Origin: Lampropedia cohaerens
GTDB lineage: Bacteria > Pseudomonadota > Gammaproteobacteria > Burkholderiales > Burkholderiaceae_C
DNA: 33,161 bases
Direction: 5' to 3'
Assembly: GCF_001005215.1 (NCBI RefSeq)
Contig: NZ_LBNQ01000010.1
Coordinates: forward strand, 1 to 33,161
The translations under genes and the position numbers were made by a program. The first letter of the stretch is position 1. Every line of letters starts with the position of its first letter. This document shows positions 7,873 through 16,046 of the stretch, one piece after another. Under the pieces are notes generated by a model. The model was not told the DNA's origin and searched no databases. It worked only from the letters and a program-made list of their open reading frames with translations.

Positions 7873-10089
7873 TTAATAAACAATATGCGCATTATTGCAA
7901 CCAATGGATGTCACACGCACATCATTCACACCAAGCTCAACACCCAACAAATCCCCAAGAATCGGTCCCGCCAACAAGTTACCAATTGGGTTAAGAATAG
8001 CCTCCAAAACATCCAAAAGAGGGCTAAGCAATACCTGCAGGAAATTTGGCCGAGAATCTGGAGCTTCTAAAAGCGCCTCTTTAAGCTCTCTCTCAACGCA
8101 TCGATTGAAACGATCCACGTCCTCAGCAGTTCCCGCAGATCCAGCCGTCACCCAACCTTCAGGAGTACTGCCCCAACAAGCACGCCCCGAAAGTACATTT
8201 GCAGACTCAATATCCTTAGCCCACGCATCCCATTCATTGTTTTGCCAACAAAGAAAAGGCAACAGAAAACACGACTGGGTAGTGCGGTCAATATCGGCTT
8301 TCAAGCGATCACGAAGTAAAGAAACGTCATAAATCCCAACAGGACCGCGAATCAGCCCAAAGTCGAGACTCTGATTTTTTGGAATAGCACCGGCGGGATG
8401 CCCCGGAGAACTTTTGCCGAGATAGTAATCCGCCAATTTTGACGCCGACTCTTCATTCTCGGACTCCGACCATTCACCATTTGTTGGAGACCCAAGCAAC
8501 TCTCCGAGCAACCTCAGGAGTTCATCCACCAAATCCGAAACCGTATCACCCAAATTCAAACCATTCCCTGGCGAGCGCCAAGTCTCTCCCGCCCGCATAT
8601 CCGGAGAAAGGTAATCATCCTGCAAAGCATTTATGTTAATCCTATTATTAATCTTAACCAATCCTAAAACACTAACAAGCGTCTCGTTATCAAGCGACTC
8701 ACAAATAGGAGTACGCGTAGAGAAAGGATTCCCCGCTGCTCGACCAACACAAACATTGGCAACAGAAGAATCCAAACCTACTCTTACAGTACTATCACCT
8801 CCTGGCACCCTACAAGTCAAATCTTCGATAGTCCCCTTGGTACGAACAACATCAACAAAAATTGGGAGATGAATTCGCGTACCCAGAAGGTTCAACAAAC
8901 CACCAATTAAGTTAATTCCTGAATCAGTATTATAAGTATCCACATCTATATAGAGCCGGACCTGTGCATTATACGCAGTAGCCCCCACCCCACCAATGCC
9001 AATAGATGGCGGCTCAATAATACCAGCCTCAATCGTCAGCACATCAGGTAACAGGCCGGGCACTCCAACACGAGAAACATCCAAGCTTATTCCTCGCCCC
9101 GAAGTTCCAACACCTATTGCCGCTGTGACTATATCCAAAACGTTCACTTGAACATCCAGTGCAGATGCAGTCGTTCCATCTGGCGCATGAATGCTGGCGA
9201 AGATCCCCGGTCCATCCGGGCCTGCCCCAAGCGGTATCTCAATATTCAGCGCCTCAATACCCAGCCTAGCTTCAATAAGACTCAACAGCTCAGCATTCAA
9301 GCCAAGCAATTCTTCGTGCCCGCCTAATGTTAGAGCAGTATCCAAAAGGAACCCAAGAGAAACCTTCTCCGCCGCAAGCAAATTATTAACATCCACAACA
9401 GTCAAATCAGCTTCGAGTGGAAGTCCGAGTGCCTTGAGGAGACCACTCGCTGACACCTGCGCTCCCACCAACCCTTCGTACCCCCCAACGGTTACGCAAG
9501 GGTCTCCAACACCCACGACCCTCAGAAGCTGTACCAAGGGAGCCAATTGTTGATGACAGCCCACACTAACAAGAGTTGTTCCGACAGAGAAAACAGCCAG
9601 CGGATTCTCCCGTTTCGCAACAGCCTCAGCAACGACAACTCTGCCCCAAGGCCCTGGAATAATAATAGGAGAACTTCCTTGAACCCTGACATGTGCGGCA
9701 TTCAATAGATCCAAGTTCGTCGTCTCAATAAAATGTCTCTGCGGATCACTCGCATTGCTTACATCCCAATTACCACATTTAACAAACGTTTCGCTATTTT
9801 TGGCGATTGCAATCGGCCAATTGTTTTCAATCGACTCAAGCCCGCCATTTACACAATTCCCCAGAGGATCCCCCTTGCCGTAATCGATGTTCTGCACCGC
9901 CTCAATCGCCGCCAGGTCGGCAATGCGCTGCAAATCGCGCTTGGCGTAGTACATGTAGCCGATGTCCACGATGCCGAGGATGGTCACCAGCAGCGCCAGT
10001 ACCAGAGCAAACTGCACCAGGATGCTGCCACCTTGCCGTGGCACGACACGTACAGGTGCTGAACGCATGCGATCACTACTGGGGGTCAT
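7873..10089 (-). CDS. tadG: TadG-like Flp pilus assembly protein with a divergent AT-rich C-terminal domain
   Basis: This 738-residue protein starts at the ATG at 10089, which overlaps the stop of the preceding pseudopilin gene (ATGA); the frame is open further upstream but that would bury it in the neighbour. Residues 1-68 form the conserved TadG N-terminus: a basic stretch, RQGGSILVQFALVLALLVTI as a membrane segment, then YMYYAKRDLQRIADLAAIEA. Position +5 after the Gly is Gln rather than the Glu needed by prepilin peptidases, so it is probably not cleaved. The remaining 670 residues are predicted periplasmic, Leu/Gly/Ile-rich, and encoded by distinctly AT-rich DNA: bases 8641-8700 have 22 G or C of 60, against 38 of 60 at 3301-3360. 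TadG proteins are thought to act at the cell envelope in pilus assembly. It is the last gene of the tad cluster. Confidence 0.8.
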   Translation of the reverse strand: MTPSSDRMRSAPVRVVPRQGGSILVQFALVLALLVTILGIVDIGYMYYAKRDLQRIADLAAIEAVQNIDYGKGDPLGNCVNGGLESIENNWPIAIAKNSETFVKCGNWDVSNASDPQRHFIETTNLDLLNAAHVRVQGSSPIIIPGPWGRVVVAEAVAKRENPLAVFSVGTTLVSVGCHQQLAPLVQLLRVVGVGDPCVTVGGYEGLVGAQVSASGLLKALGLPLEADLTVVDVNNLLAAEKVSLGFLLDTALTLGGHEELLGLNAELLSLIEARLGIEALNIEIPLGAGPDGPGIFASIHAPDGTTASALDVQVNVLDIVTAAIGVGTSGRGISLDVSRVGVPGLLPDVLTIEAGIIEPPSIGIGGVGATAYNAQVRLYIDVDTYNTDSGINLIGGLLNLLGTRIHLPIFVDVVRTKGTIEDLTCRVPGGDSTVRVGLDSSVANVCVGRAAGNPFSTRTPICESLDNETLVSVLGLVKINNRININALQDDYLSPDMRAGETWRSPGNGLNLGDTVSDLVDELLRLLGELLGSPTNGEWSESENEESASKLADYYLGKSSPGHPAGAIPKNQSLDFGLIRGPVGIYDVSLLRDRLKADIDRTTQSCFLLPFLCWQNNEWDAWAKDIESANVLSGRACWGSTPEGWVTAGSAGTAEDVDRFNRCVERELKEALLEAPDSRPNFLQVLLSPLLDVLEAILNPIGNLLAGPILGDLLGVELGVNDVRVTSIGCNNAHIVY

Positions 10090-10589
10090 GGCGTCTCTCC
10101 TTGCGCAAGGCTGAACGCGATGCGCGCGCGCGATTGCAGGGTGGCCGGCTCGACCAGTGCCCATCCGCCCAGCCCGGCGGCGTTGGACGTTCCATCCGCG
10201 CTGCCACCGAGCAGCGCAGGCAGGCGGTAGGTCACGCGCAGCAGCGCCTCGCTCTCTCCCACGGTCAACGTGACGGAGGTGTCCTGCAACGGATTGCCGG
10301 GAATGCCGCTGCCCGCCAGGCTGCGCTGGACGACGGTGGCTGCGGCGGCCTCGATGGAAGCGGGGTCGGTGATGGCGTAATCCGGCAAAGCACCATAGAT
10401 CAGGTTCTGCACGATGCGCGCGCCATCACCTGTGGCACGGGTCACCGATTGCTGCGCCTGCAGCACACGCCAGTACACCAGCATGCCCAGCAATATCAGC
10501 ACCATCAGCGCGGCAATCATCGCAAATTCGATGGAGGCCACGCCCCGCTGTCGGTGCTTGCAGAGGGCTGAGAAGGTCACACCTGCCAT
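10086..10589 (-). CDS. tadF: TadE/TadF-type pseudopilin
   Basis: This is a 167-residue minor pilin-like protein of the Flp pilus system. A prepilin-peptidase-like site RQRG|VASIEFAMIAALM places Glu at +5, as in TadE/TadF substrates, followed by one hydrophobic helix (about residues 17-40) and a periplasmic domain. The ATG at 10589 is chosen over one at 10619 because GGAGGG lies seven bases before it and it starts one base after the upstream stop; the longer form would overlap that gene by about 30 bases. The stop overlaps the tadG start. TadE and TadF are hard to tell apart by sequence; the name TadF follows gene order only. Confidence 0.82.
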   Translation of the reverse strand: MAGVTFSALCKHRQRGVASIEFAMIAALMVLILLGMLVYWRVLQAQQSVTRATGDGARIVQNLIYGALPDYAITDPASIEAAAATVVQRSLAGSGIPGNPLQDTSVTLTVGESEALLRVTYRLPALLGGSADGTSNAAGLGGWALVEPATLQSRARIAFSLAQGETP

Positions 10590-10590
10590 G

Positions 10591-11112
10591 TCACAGCCCT
10601 CCGCGATCAACGAGCACACTGGCGCTGGCGTGCATGGTGTCAGGATGCAGCAGCTGCATGCCGAACATTTCCAGCCCCGGAGTCAGGGGCGCCGCGCCAT
10701 AGGGGACGGTGAAATCGACCTGCACCACGCAGCGCTCGGCGACAGTCATCCCGCAGGACTGCTGCGGCGAGCAGATGCCACTGCCAACCTGGCAGATCTG
10801 AATGCGGATCGCCTCCGGCGCGGGCTTGAGTGCTGCTGGCAGCCAGTCCAGACGCTCATTGAGGATCAGGTTGCGGGCATGCTCAAAGCGTGCTTCGAGT
10901 GTGGGCTGATAGCGCAGCACTGCTCTTGCCCCATCCTCGGCGGCCCACTGCATCGACTCGCGCACCAGAAACGTCAGGCCATAGCTGATGATGGCGTACA
11001 GCAGCATGAAGAACACCGGGAAGATGATCGCCCACTCCAGCGCATAGACGCCGCGCTGGCGGCTTCGGCCGGGCAGTGTGCGGAAGCGGTGCGGGAAGGG
11101 GCGGCGGGACAT
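10591..11112 (-). CDS. tadE: TadE-type pseudopilin
   Basis: This 173-residue protein has a TadE-like N-terminus. After a basic leader (about 20 residues) comes RQRG|VYALEWAIIFPVFFML with Glu at +5 after the Gly, then a hydrophobic helix and ESMQWAAEDGARAVL, matching the TadE pattern. A periplasmic domain follows with four cysteines (CQVGSGICSPQQSC and a further CVV) that could form disulfides. AGGAG lies about ten bases before the ATG. It is expected to be processed by the prepilin peptidase encoded at 20958-21503 and to help initiate Flp pilus assembly. Confidence 0.84.
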   Translation of the reverse strand: MSRRPFPHRFRTLPGRSRQRGVYALEWAIIFPVFFMLLYAIISYGLTFLVRESMQWAAEDGARAVLRYQPTLEARFEHARNLILNERLDWLPAALKPAPEAIRIQICQVGSGICSPQQSCGMTVAERCVVQVDFTVPYGAAPLTPGLEMFGMQLLHPDTMHASASVLVDRGGL

Positions 11113-11150
11113 GGGTCAGTGACTCCTGGTGCAATCAGGCGTAGCGATGC

Positions 11151-11555
11151 TCAGTCGCCCACACCGGTATCGATACCGGTCTCGAACTGCTCGGGAATCT
11201 CGGTCTCGAAGCTCTTGAGGTAGCGCGCATAACTGCGGCTGGCCTGCTCGCCATCGATGGGGCGCGGGTAGGCGCCTTCGCTGGCGCGCTGCAGCGCCAG
11301 CAGGTGGTCGGTGGCGCGGCCAATGTCCGTGCGCTCGGAGGGTGCGCGGCGCGTGATGGGCTGGCGCACACCGGCCGGGTAATCACGATCGCCAGCAGCC
11401 GGCCAGTGGGTCATGGCCGCCTCCGCAGCGGTGGTGGAGGGGTGGTCGGGATCCACGGCCTGGGCGTGCACCGCCGCGTGGCCGAGCACCATGAGGACGG
11501 TGCCGGCAAGACCGCCGCGCACTGCGGCAGGCAGGATGGAGTGGATGCGGGTCAT
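11151..11555 (-). CDS. DUF3613 domain protein of the tad locus
   Basis: This 134-residue protein has a likely signal peptide (residues 1-32, GLAGTVLMVLGHAAVHAQA), so it is probably periplasmic. The C-terminal block from about residue 75 (DIGRATDHLLALQRASEGA, then a Ser-Tyr-Ala-Arg-Tyr-Leu-Lys-Ser-Phe segment ending IPEQF) is the pattern I associate with DUF3613, a family seen in betaproteobacterial tad clusters. No function is known to me. The start overlaps the tadD stop (ATGA), so it is translated with the pilus genes. A role in Flp pilus assembly is inferred from position only. Confidence 0.75.
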   Translation of the reverse strand: MTRIHSILPAAVRGGLAGTVLMVLGHAAVHAQAVDPDHPSTTAAEAAMTHWPAAGDRDYPAGVRQPITRRAPSERTDIGRATDHLLALQRASEGAYPRPIDGEQASRSYARYLKSFETEIPEQFETGIDTGVGD

Positions 11556-12598
11556 GGCTGCTCTCCTAAATCGTCTGACAGGGCTGGGCCCGTGGGTACG
11601 GGCGGCAATGGGGGTGGCAGGGGCGGCAAGGGTGGCGGGCTGGCCTGCGGCATCGCCGATGCAGCGGCAGGCAACAGGGCGGCGGGTGGAGTCGGCTGCG
11701 CGGGCACCGCAGCCGGTGCCGGTGCAACCGGGGGCGGCAACGCAGGCAGCGGCTCGGCAGGCGCTATTGGCACAGTCGGTACGGTCGGCACTGGCGGTGC
11801 CACCTGTTGCGCCGCGCGCTGCGCCACGGCCTGCATCACCTGCGCGTGCTGCTGCTGCAGCGTCAGGATGGAGGCCTGGTCGATCAGCGGCTTGGCACCC
11901 TGGGTCTGCGGGGTCGAGAGGCGACGCAGCAGCGCGTTGGCCTGCGCGTTCTGGCCCGTGGCCAGCCAGTACAGTGCCAGATTGAGCTGCACACGCGCGT
12001 CATTGGGCGCCAGCTGCGCGGCTTGCAGCAGCGGCACGCGCGCGGCCTGCGGCTGCCCATCGAGCAGGTGCGCGTAGCCGATGTCGGCCAGCACCGTCGC
12101 ATCAATGGGGTTGAGCGCACGCGCCAGCTCCAGCTGCTCGATGGCGGCGCCATAGTGGCCTTCGGCGGCGTACAGCAGACCCAGGCCCCGGCGCGCGCGG
12201 GCGGTCGTGCCGCCCTCCAGCAGGGTCAGGTAGATGGCGCGGGCGGCCTCAAGCTGCCCCGTATTGCGCAGCGCATCGGCGCGCAGCAGGCGCGACTGCG
12301 GGCGGGCGCCGTGCTGCTGCTCGAACGCCTCGGCATGTGCGAGCGAGGCGTACCATTGGCCGTTTTCCTGCATCTGCGCGATCAGGTCCAGATAGGTCTG
12401 CACGGTATCGACCGTGGTGGCCTGCTCGGCGGCCTGCAACTGCTGCTGCGCCTGCGCGGCGGTGCTCTGCGCCGCCACACCGTAGCCTTGCGGCATGTTG
12501 GCCGCGCAACCAGCCAGCCCGGCTGCCAGCAGCAGGCCGCAAGACAGGCGCGCCGCGCGGCACGATCCCGTAACCAGATGAAGAAACCGTCGTCTCAT
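11552..12598 (-). CDS. tadD: TadD, TPR lipoprotein of Flp pilus assembly
   Basis: This 348-residue protein carries a lipoprotein signal with lipobox LAG-Cys31, so it should be lipidated and envelope-attached. Residues about 50-245 are tetratricopeptide-like helices (for example AAIEQLELARALNPIDATV, ADIGYAHLLDGQPQAARVPL and LNLALYWLATGQNAQANALL). In TadD proteins these support secretin assembly or stability. The last 80 residues are a Pro/Ala-rich low-complexity tail (VPTVPTVPIAPAEPLPALPP), longer than I would expect for the family. The ATG overlaps the tadC stop and is preceded by GGGAGG. It fits the canonical order tadA-B-C-D. Confidence 0.88.
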   Translation of the reverse strand: MRRRFLHLVTGSCRAARLSCGLLLAAGLAGCAANMPQGYGVAAQSTAAQAQQQLQAAEQATTVDTVQTYLDLIAQMQENGQWYASLAHAEAFEQQHGARPQSRLLRADALRNTGQLEAARAIYLTLLEGGTTARARRGLGLLYAAEGHYGAAIEQLELARALNPIDATVLADIGYAHLLDGQPQAARVPLLQAAQLAPNDARVQLNLALYWLATGQNAQANALLRRLSTPQTQGAKPLIDQASILTLQQQHAQVMQAVAQRAAQQVAPPVPTVPTVPIAPAEPLPALPPPVAPAPAAVPAQPTPPAALLPAAASAMPQASPPPLPPLPPPLPPVPTGPALSDDLGEQP

Positions 12599-13668
12599 CC
12601 ATTGCCTCCCATGCTCGATAGCGAGCGAATCACTGCCAGAAAGCCCGGCCCGGCGGTGATGACCAGCAGCGCAGGCAGCAGCGTCAGCACCATCACGCCG
12701 GTCATCTTCACCGTGATCTTGCCGATCTTTTCCTTAAACGAAGCCTGGCGCTTTTCGCGCAGGCGAACGCTGAACTGCGCCAGCGGCTCCTGCACGGCGC
12801 CGCCATGGCGGTCCACCTGCACCAGCAGCCCGACCACGGCGGCCATGTCGTCGTCGGCGCTCAGGTGCGTCAGGCGCTGAAAGGACGCTTCGCGGCTGCG
12901 GCCGCTGGCATACAGCTGGTTGGCCAGCATCAGCTCGCCGCTGAGGACGCGCAAAACGCTGCCGAACTCCGTCGCAAGAATCTGCAGGCTCTGGTCGATG
13001 CTCAGGCCCACCCCCTGCAGCAACCGCAGCAGATCGACAAACAGCGGCAGCTCCTCGACCACCTGCTGGCGCCGCTTGGCCGCGCGCGCCCGCACGTACC
13101 ACTTGGGTGCCATCAGTCCCAGGCCGAAGCCAAAGAAGCCCACCATCAGCAGTTTCAGGCCCTGCGGCTGCAGCAGCAGGATCGCCAGCACCGGCAGCGC
13201 CAGCGCCAGCAGTGCGCGGCTGAGGATGTACCAGGTGCTGCCGTCGCGCAGCGAGATGCCGGCCTGGTCGAGCAGGCGGCGGTCCTCATCGGCGAGCAAC
13301 GCCTTGGCAAAGCCCGTTTGCAGCCACGCCGGCGGCTGCAGGCGTGCGGCAAGCTCCTGCGGCGTCTGCGCTGCCGCGCTGGCGCTGCCCTGGCCAGCCA
13401 TGGCCAAGGGATTGAGCAGCTGGCTGTCGCGCCGCAGGTTCAGGCCCGCGCCCGGCCCGGCCTGCGCCGCCTGCGCACTGGCCATCCGCGGCGCATCGGC
13501 CAGGGTAGGCTCGACACGCGCTGCTGGCGGACGCGCCTGCAGCGCCTGCCCGACACGGCGGCTGGCGCGGTCGATGCGGCGGCTTTGCCACAGCATCACC
13601 AGCGCCCATAGCGCGATGCCCAGCGCACCGGTTGCAGCACTCAGGGTCAGCAGCGTTTGTGCGTTCAT
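12595..13668 (-). CDS. tadC: TadC, inner-membrane platform protein of Flp pilus assembly
   Basis: This 357-residue membrane protein carries a T2SSF (GspF-like) domain in its second half: FVDLLRLLQGVGLSIDQSLQ, a helical stretch with YASGRSREASFQRLTHL, then LREKRQASFKEKIGKITVKM leading to two C-terminal membrane helices. An N-terminal helix (residues 5-28) and two central ones (about 150-190) complete the topology. With TadB it should form the platform on which the TadA ATPase works. The start is supported by GAGGGAG a few bases upstream, ten bases after the tadB stop. The stop overlaps tadD. Confidence 0.9.
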   Translation of the reverse strand: MNAQTLLTLSAATGALGIALWALVMLWQSRRIDRASRRVGQALQARPPAARVEPTLADAPRMASAQAAQAGPGAGLNLRRDSQLLNPLAMAGQGSASAAAQTPQELAARLQPPAWLQTGFAKALLADEDRRLLDQAGISLRDGSTWYILSRALLALALPVLAILLLQPQGLKLLMVGFFGFGLGLMAPKWYVRARAAKRRQQVVEELPLFVDLLRLLQGVGLSIDQSLQILATEFGSVLRVLSGELMLANQLYASGRSREASFQRLTHLSADDDMAAVVGLLVQVDRHGGAVQEPLAQFSVRLREKRQASFKEKIGKITVKMTGVMVLTLLPALLVITAGPGFLAVIRSLSSMGGNG

Positions 13669-13678
13669 GCCGTCTCCC

Positions 13679-14656
13679 TCATTTCAGCCGCGCCAGGCGG
13701 TACAGCAGCAGCGCGCCAAACGCCTCCAGCCCCGCAGCCATGAAGATCATGTTGCGTCCGCTCGGGTCCTCCCACATGCGCAGGAAGTAGCCCGCGTTGA
13801 GCACCATGATGAGCGCGCCCACGCCGATCGGCAGCAGCGCCAGAATCCAGGCCGAGAGGCGGATCTCCGCCGACATCGCATGCAGTTCCATCTCGGCCGC
13901 CTGCCGGTCGCGGATATAGGCCGAGACGCGCTCAAGCACCAGATCGGCGCGACCACCGTAGCGCACACTCATGCGGAACACCGCCGCCAGCAGGCCGAAT
14001 TCGGGCAGGCCCCAGCGGCGCTCCAGCTGCGCCATGGCCTCGCCCATGTCGGGGTTGACGCTGACCATCGCCGCCGCCTGTTGCAGCGCATCGCCCAGCG
14101 GAGCCTCGAGGTTCTTGACCGCCAGCTGAAACGCCGCGTGCGGCGAGTTGCCAATGGAGATCAGCCGCACCATGTTGTCGAGAAAGCCCGGCAGCTGCTG
14201 CAGCACACGCGCGCGGCGCTTGGCCAGCCGGCGCCAGATGAAAAAGGCGCACACCATGGCATAGACGGCCAGCGCCAGCACGGCCAGCGCCAGGCCGCCC
14301 TGCATGCCGGCCACCACGGTCAGCAGCACGGCGCCCCCTGCCAGCAGGGCCAGCATCGCCGGCGCAATACCCCAGGCCTGCACGCCCAGCCAGCGATCAA
14401 GCGTGCGCAGCCAGGGCGTCTGCCACGCCGCGGAGGCAGGCAGCGCCGCGCCCGGCTGCGCGGCACCGGCCGCCTGAGGCGCTGCTGCGGCGCCCGGCAT
14501 CGCCATTGCCGGTTTCGCGCCAAGGTTGCGCTGCAGATGCTGCTGCACCGACTGCAGCTGCTCCTTGCGGCGCGCGCGGGCAAACAGCCACAGCGCCAGT
14601 GCCAGCAACAGGCAGGCCAGCGCGACCATGAACAGCACAAGGCCCAGCCGGCTCAT
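13679..14656 (-). CDS. tadB: TadB, inner-membrane platform protein of Flp pilus assembly
   Basis: This 325-residue protein is the first of the paired T2SSF platform proteins. It has an N-terminal helix (MSRLGLVLFMVALACLLLAL), a Pro/Ala linker, paired helices around residues 100-145, then the T2SSF core (QQLPGFLDNMVRLISIGNSP and a segment beginning GGRADLVLERVSAYIRDRQ) and two C-terminal helices. GGAGG lies six bases before the ATG. A 54-base gap separates it from tadA, the widest between platform and motor genes here; I see no hairpin strong enough to call a terminator in it. Confidence 0.9.
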   Translation of the reverse strand: MSRLGLVLFMVALACLLLALALWLFARARRKEQLQSVQQHLQRNLGAKPAMAMPGAAAAPQAAGAAQPGAALPASAAWQTPWLRTLDRWLGVQAWGIAPAMLALLAGGAVLLTVVAGMQGGLALAVLALAVYAMVCAFFIWRRLAKRRARVLQQLPGFLDNMVRLISIGNSPHAAFQLAVKNLEAPLGDALQQAAAMVSVNPDMGEAMAQLERRWGLPEFGLLAAVFRMSVRYGGRADLVLERVSAYIRDRQAAEMELHAMSAEIRLSAWILALLPIGVGALIMVLNAGYFLRMWEDPSGRNMIFMAAGLEAFGALLLYRLARLK

Positions 14657-14710
14657 GGCCTGCCTCCGGCAGTGTCAGTGCGGCATGGCGCCGCCATCGC
14701 GGATCTGCGC

Positions 14711-16039
14711 TCAGCCATTCCAGCCTCCTGCGGCGGCCTGCTGCTGTTGCATGCGCCACCATGCCTGCAGCTTGGGCGAGTGGGGCGAGATGCCCAGCGA
14801 CACCCAATGGTCATGTTCCTGCCCGTCGGCGCCCACGTACGGCTCGTAGCGGTACAGCTCCTGCATGGAGATCATGTTGTCGGTCATGCCGGTGACCTCG
14901 GTCAGCGACAGCAGCCGCCTGCGCCCGTTGGACAGGCGCCCGATCTGCACGATGAAGTCCACCGCATTGGCGATCTGGCGGCGCAGGCTGACCTCGCTGC
15001 CCTGAAAGCCTGCAAAGCCCGCCAGCATCTCGGCGCGATAGAGGCACTCGCGCGGGCTGCTGGCGTGAATGGTGCCCATCGAGCCGTCATGCCCGGTGTT
15101 CATGGCCTGCAGCAGCTCCAGCACCTCGCCGCCACGCACCTCGCCAACGATGATGCGGTCCGGCCGCATGCGCAGGCTGTTGCGCAGCAGGTCGCGGATG
15201 CTGACCATGCCGCCGCCATCGAAACCGCCGGGGCGGCTCTCCAGCCGCACCACGTGGTCATGGTTGAGCGAAAGCTCGGCCGTGTCCTCGATGGAGACGA
15301 TGCGCTCCGTATGCGGGATGAAACTCGCCAGCGCATTGAGCAGCGAGGTCTTGCCCGAGCTCGTGCCGCCGCTGACAAGAATGTTGCAGCGCGACTGCAC
15401 CGCCATCTCCAGGATGCGGCAGATGTCCTCGTTGAAGGTGCCCAGCGCCACCAGCTCCGGCGGCGTCAGCGGGTCCTTGCGGAACTTGCGGATCGATACC
15501 GAAGGCCCGTCGATGGCCAGCGGCGCAATGATGACGTTGATGCGCCCGCCATCGGGCAGGCGCGCATCGACCATCGGGCTGGATTCATCCAGCCGCCTGC
15601 CAATGGGCGCGAGGATGCGCCGCACGATGCGCAGCACGTGCTCGTCGTCGCGAAAGCGCACGTTCTCGCGCTGCAGCATGCCGCCGCGCGAAACATAGAC
15701 GTTGGCATGCCCGTTGATGAGAATATCCTCAACCTGCGGGTCCTCCAGCAAGTCCTGCAGCGGGCCAAGGCCTGTCAGCTCGCGCGTGAGCGCCCGCGCC
15801 ACCGTGAGTGCTTCCTGCTCGTTGACCGGCACCGAGTGCAGACGGATGAAGCTGTCGAGCTCCAGCAGCACGAACTGTGCAATGGCCGACTGCGACCAGC
15901 GCCCGAACTCCGCGCCCAACTCCTCGATGCGGGTAAGCAGGTGGTCATAGGCACGATCCTTGAGCTCGGCATACAGCTCGGTGGCTTCGAATGCGCTGGC
16001 CTGGCGCTCAGCAGGTACGTCAAAAGGTTCGGTCGTCAT
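14711..16039 (-). CDS. tadA: TadA/CpaF, hexameric ATPase of the Flp pilus
   Basis: This 442-residue secretion ATPase powers Flp pilus assembly at the cytoplasmic face. Motifs seen are Walker A GGTSSGKT (224-231), Asp box SIEDTAELSL (249-258), Walker B RIIVGEVRGGE (295-305) and His box TGHDGSMGTIHASSP (315-329). The helical N-terminal domain (residues 1-105) and the CpaF-type PQVEDILINGHANVYV stretch are typical, as is the length. The ATG lies seven bases after the tadZ stop, with GAGGAG upstream. No missing catalytic residue is apparent. Confidence 0.95.
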   Translation of the reverse strand: MTTEPFDVPAERQASAFEATELYAELKDRAYDHLLTRIEELGAEFGRWSQSAIAQFVLLELDSFIRLHSVPVNEQEALTVARALTRELTGLGPLQDLLEDPQVEDILINGHANVYVSRGGMLQRENVRFRDDEHVLRIVRRILAPIGRRLDESSPMVDARLPDGGRINVIIAPLAIDGPSVSIRKFRKDPLTPPELVALGTFNEDICRILEMAVQSRCNILVSGGTSSGKTSLLNALASFIPHTERIVSIEDTAELSLNHDHVVRLESRPGGFDGGGMVSIRDLLRNSLRMRPDRIIVGEVRGGEVLELLQAMNTGHDGSMGTIHASSPRECLYRAEMLAGFAGFQGSEVSLRRQIANAVDFIVQIGRLSNGRRRLLSLTEVTGMTDNMISMQELYRYEPYVGADGQEHDHWVSLGISPHSPKLQAWWRMQQQQAAAGGWNG

Positions 16040-16046
16040 GGGACGT

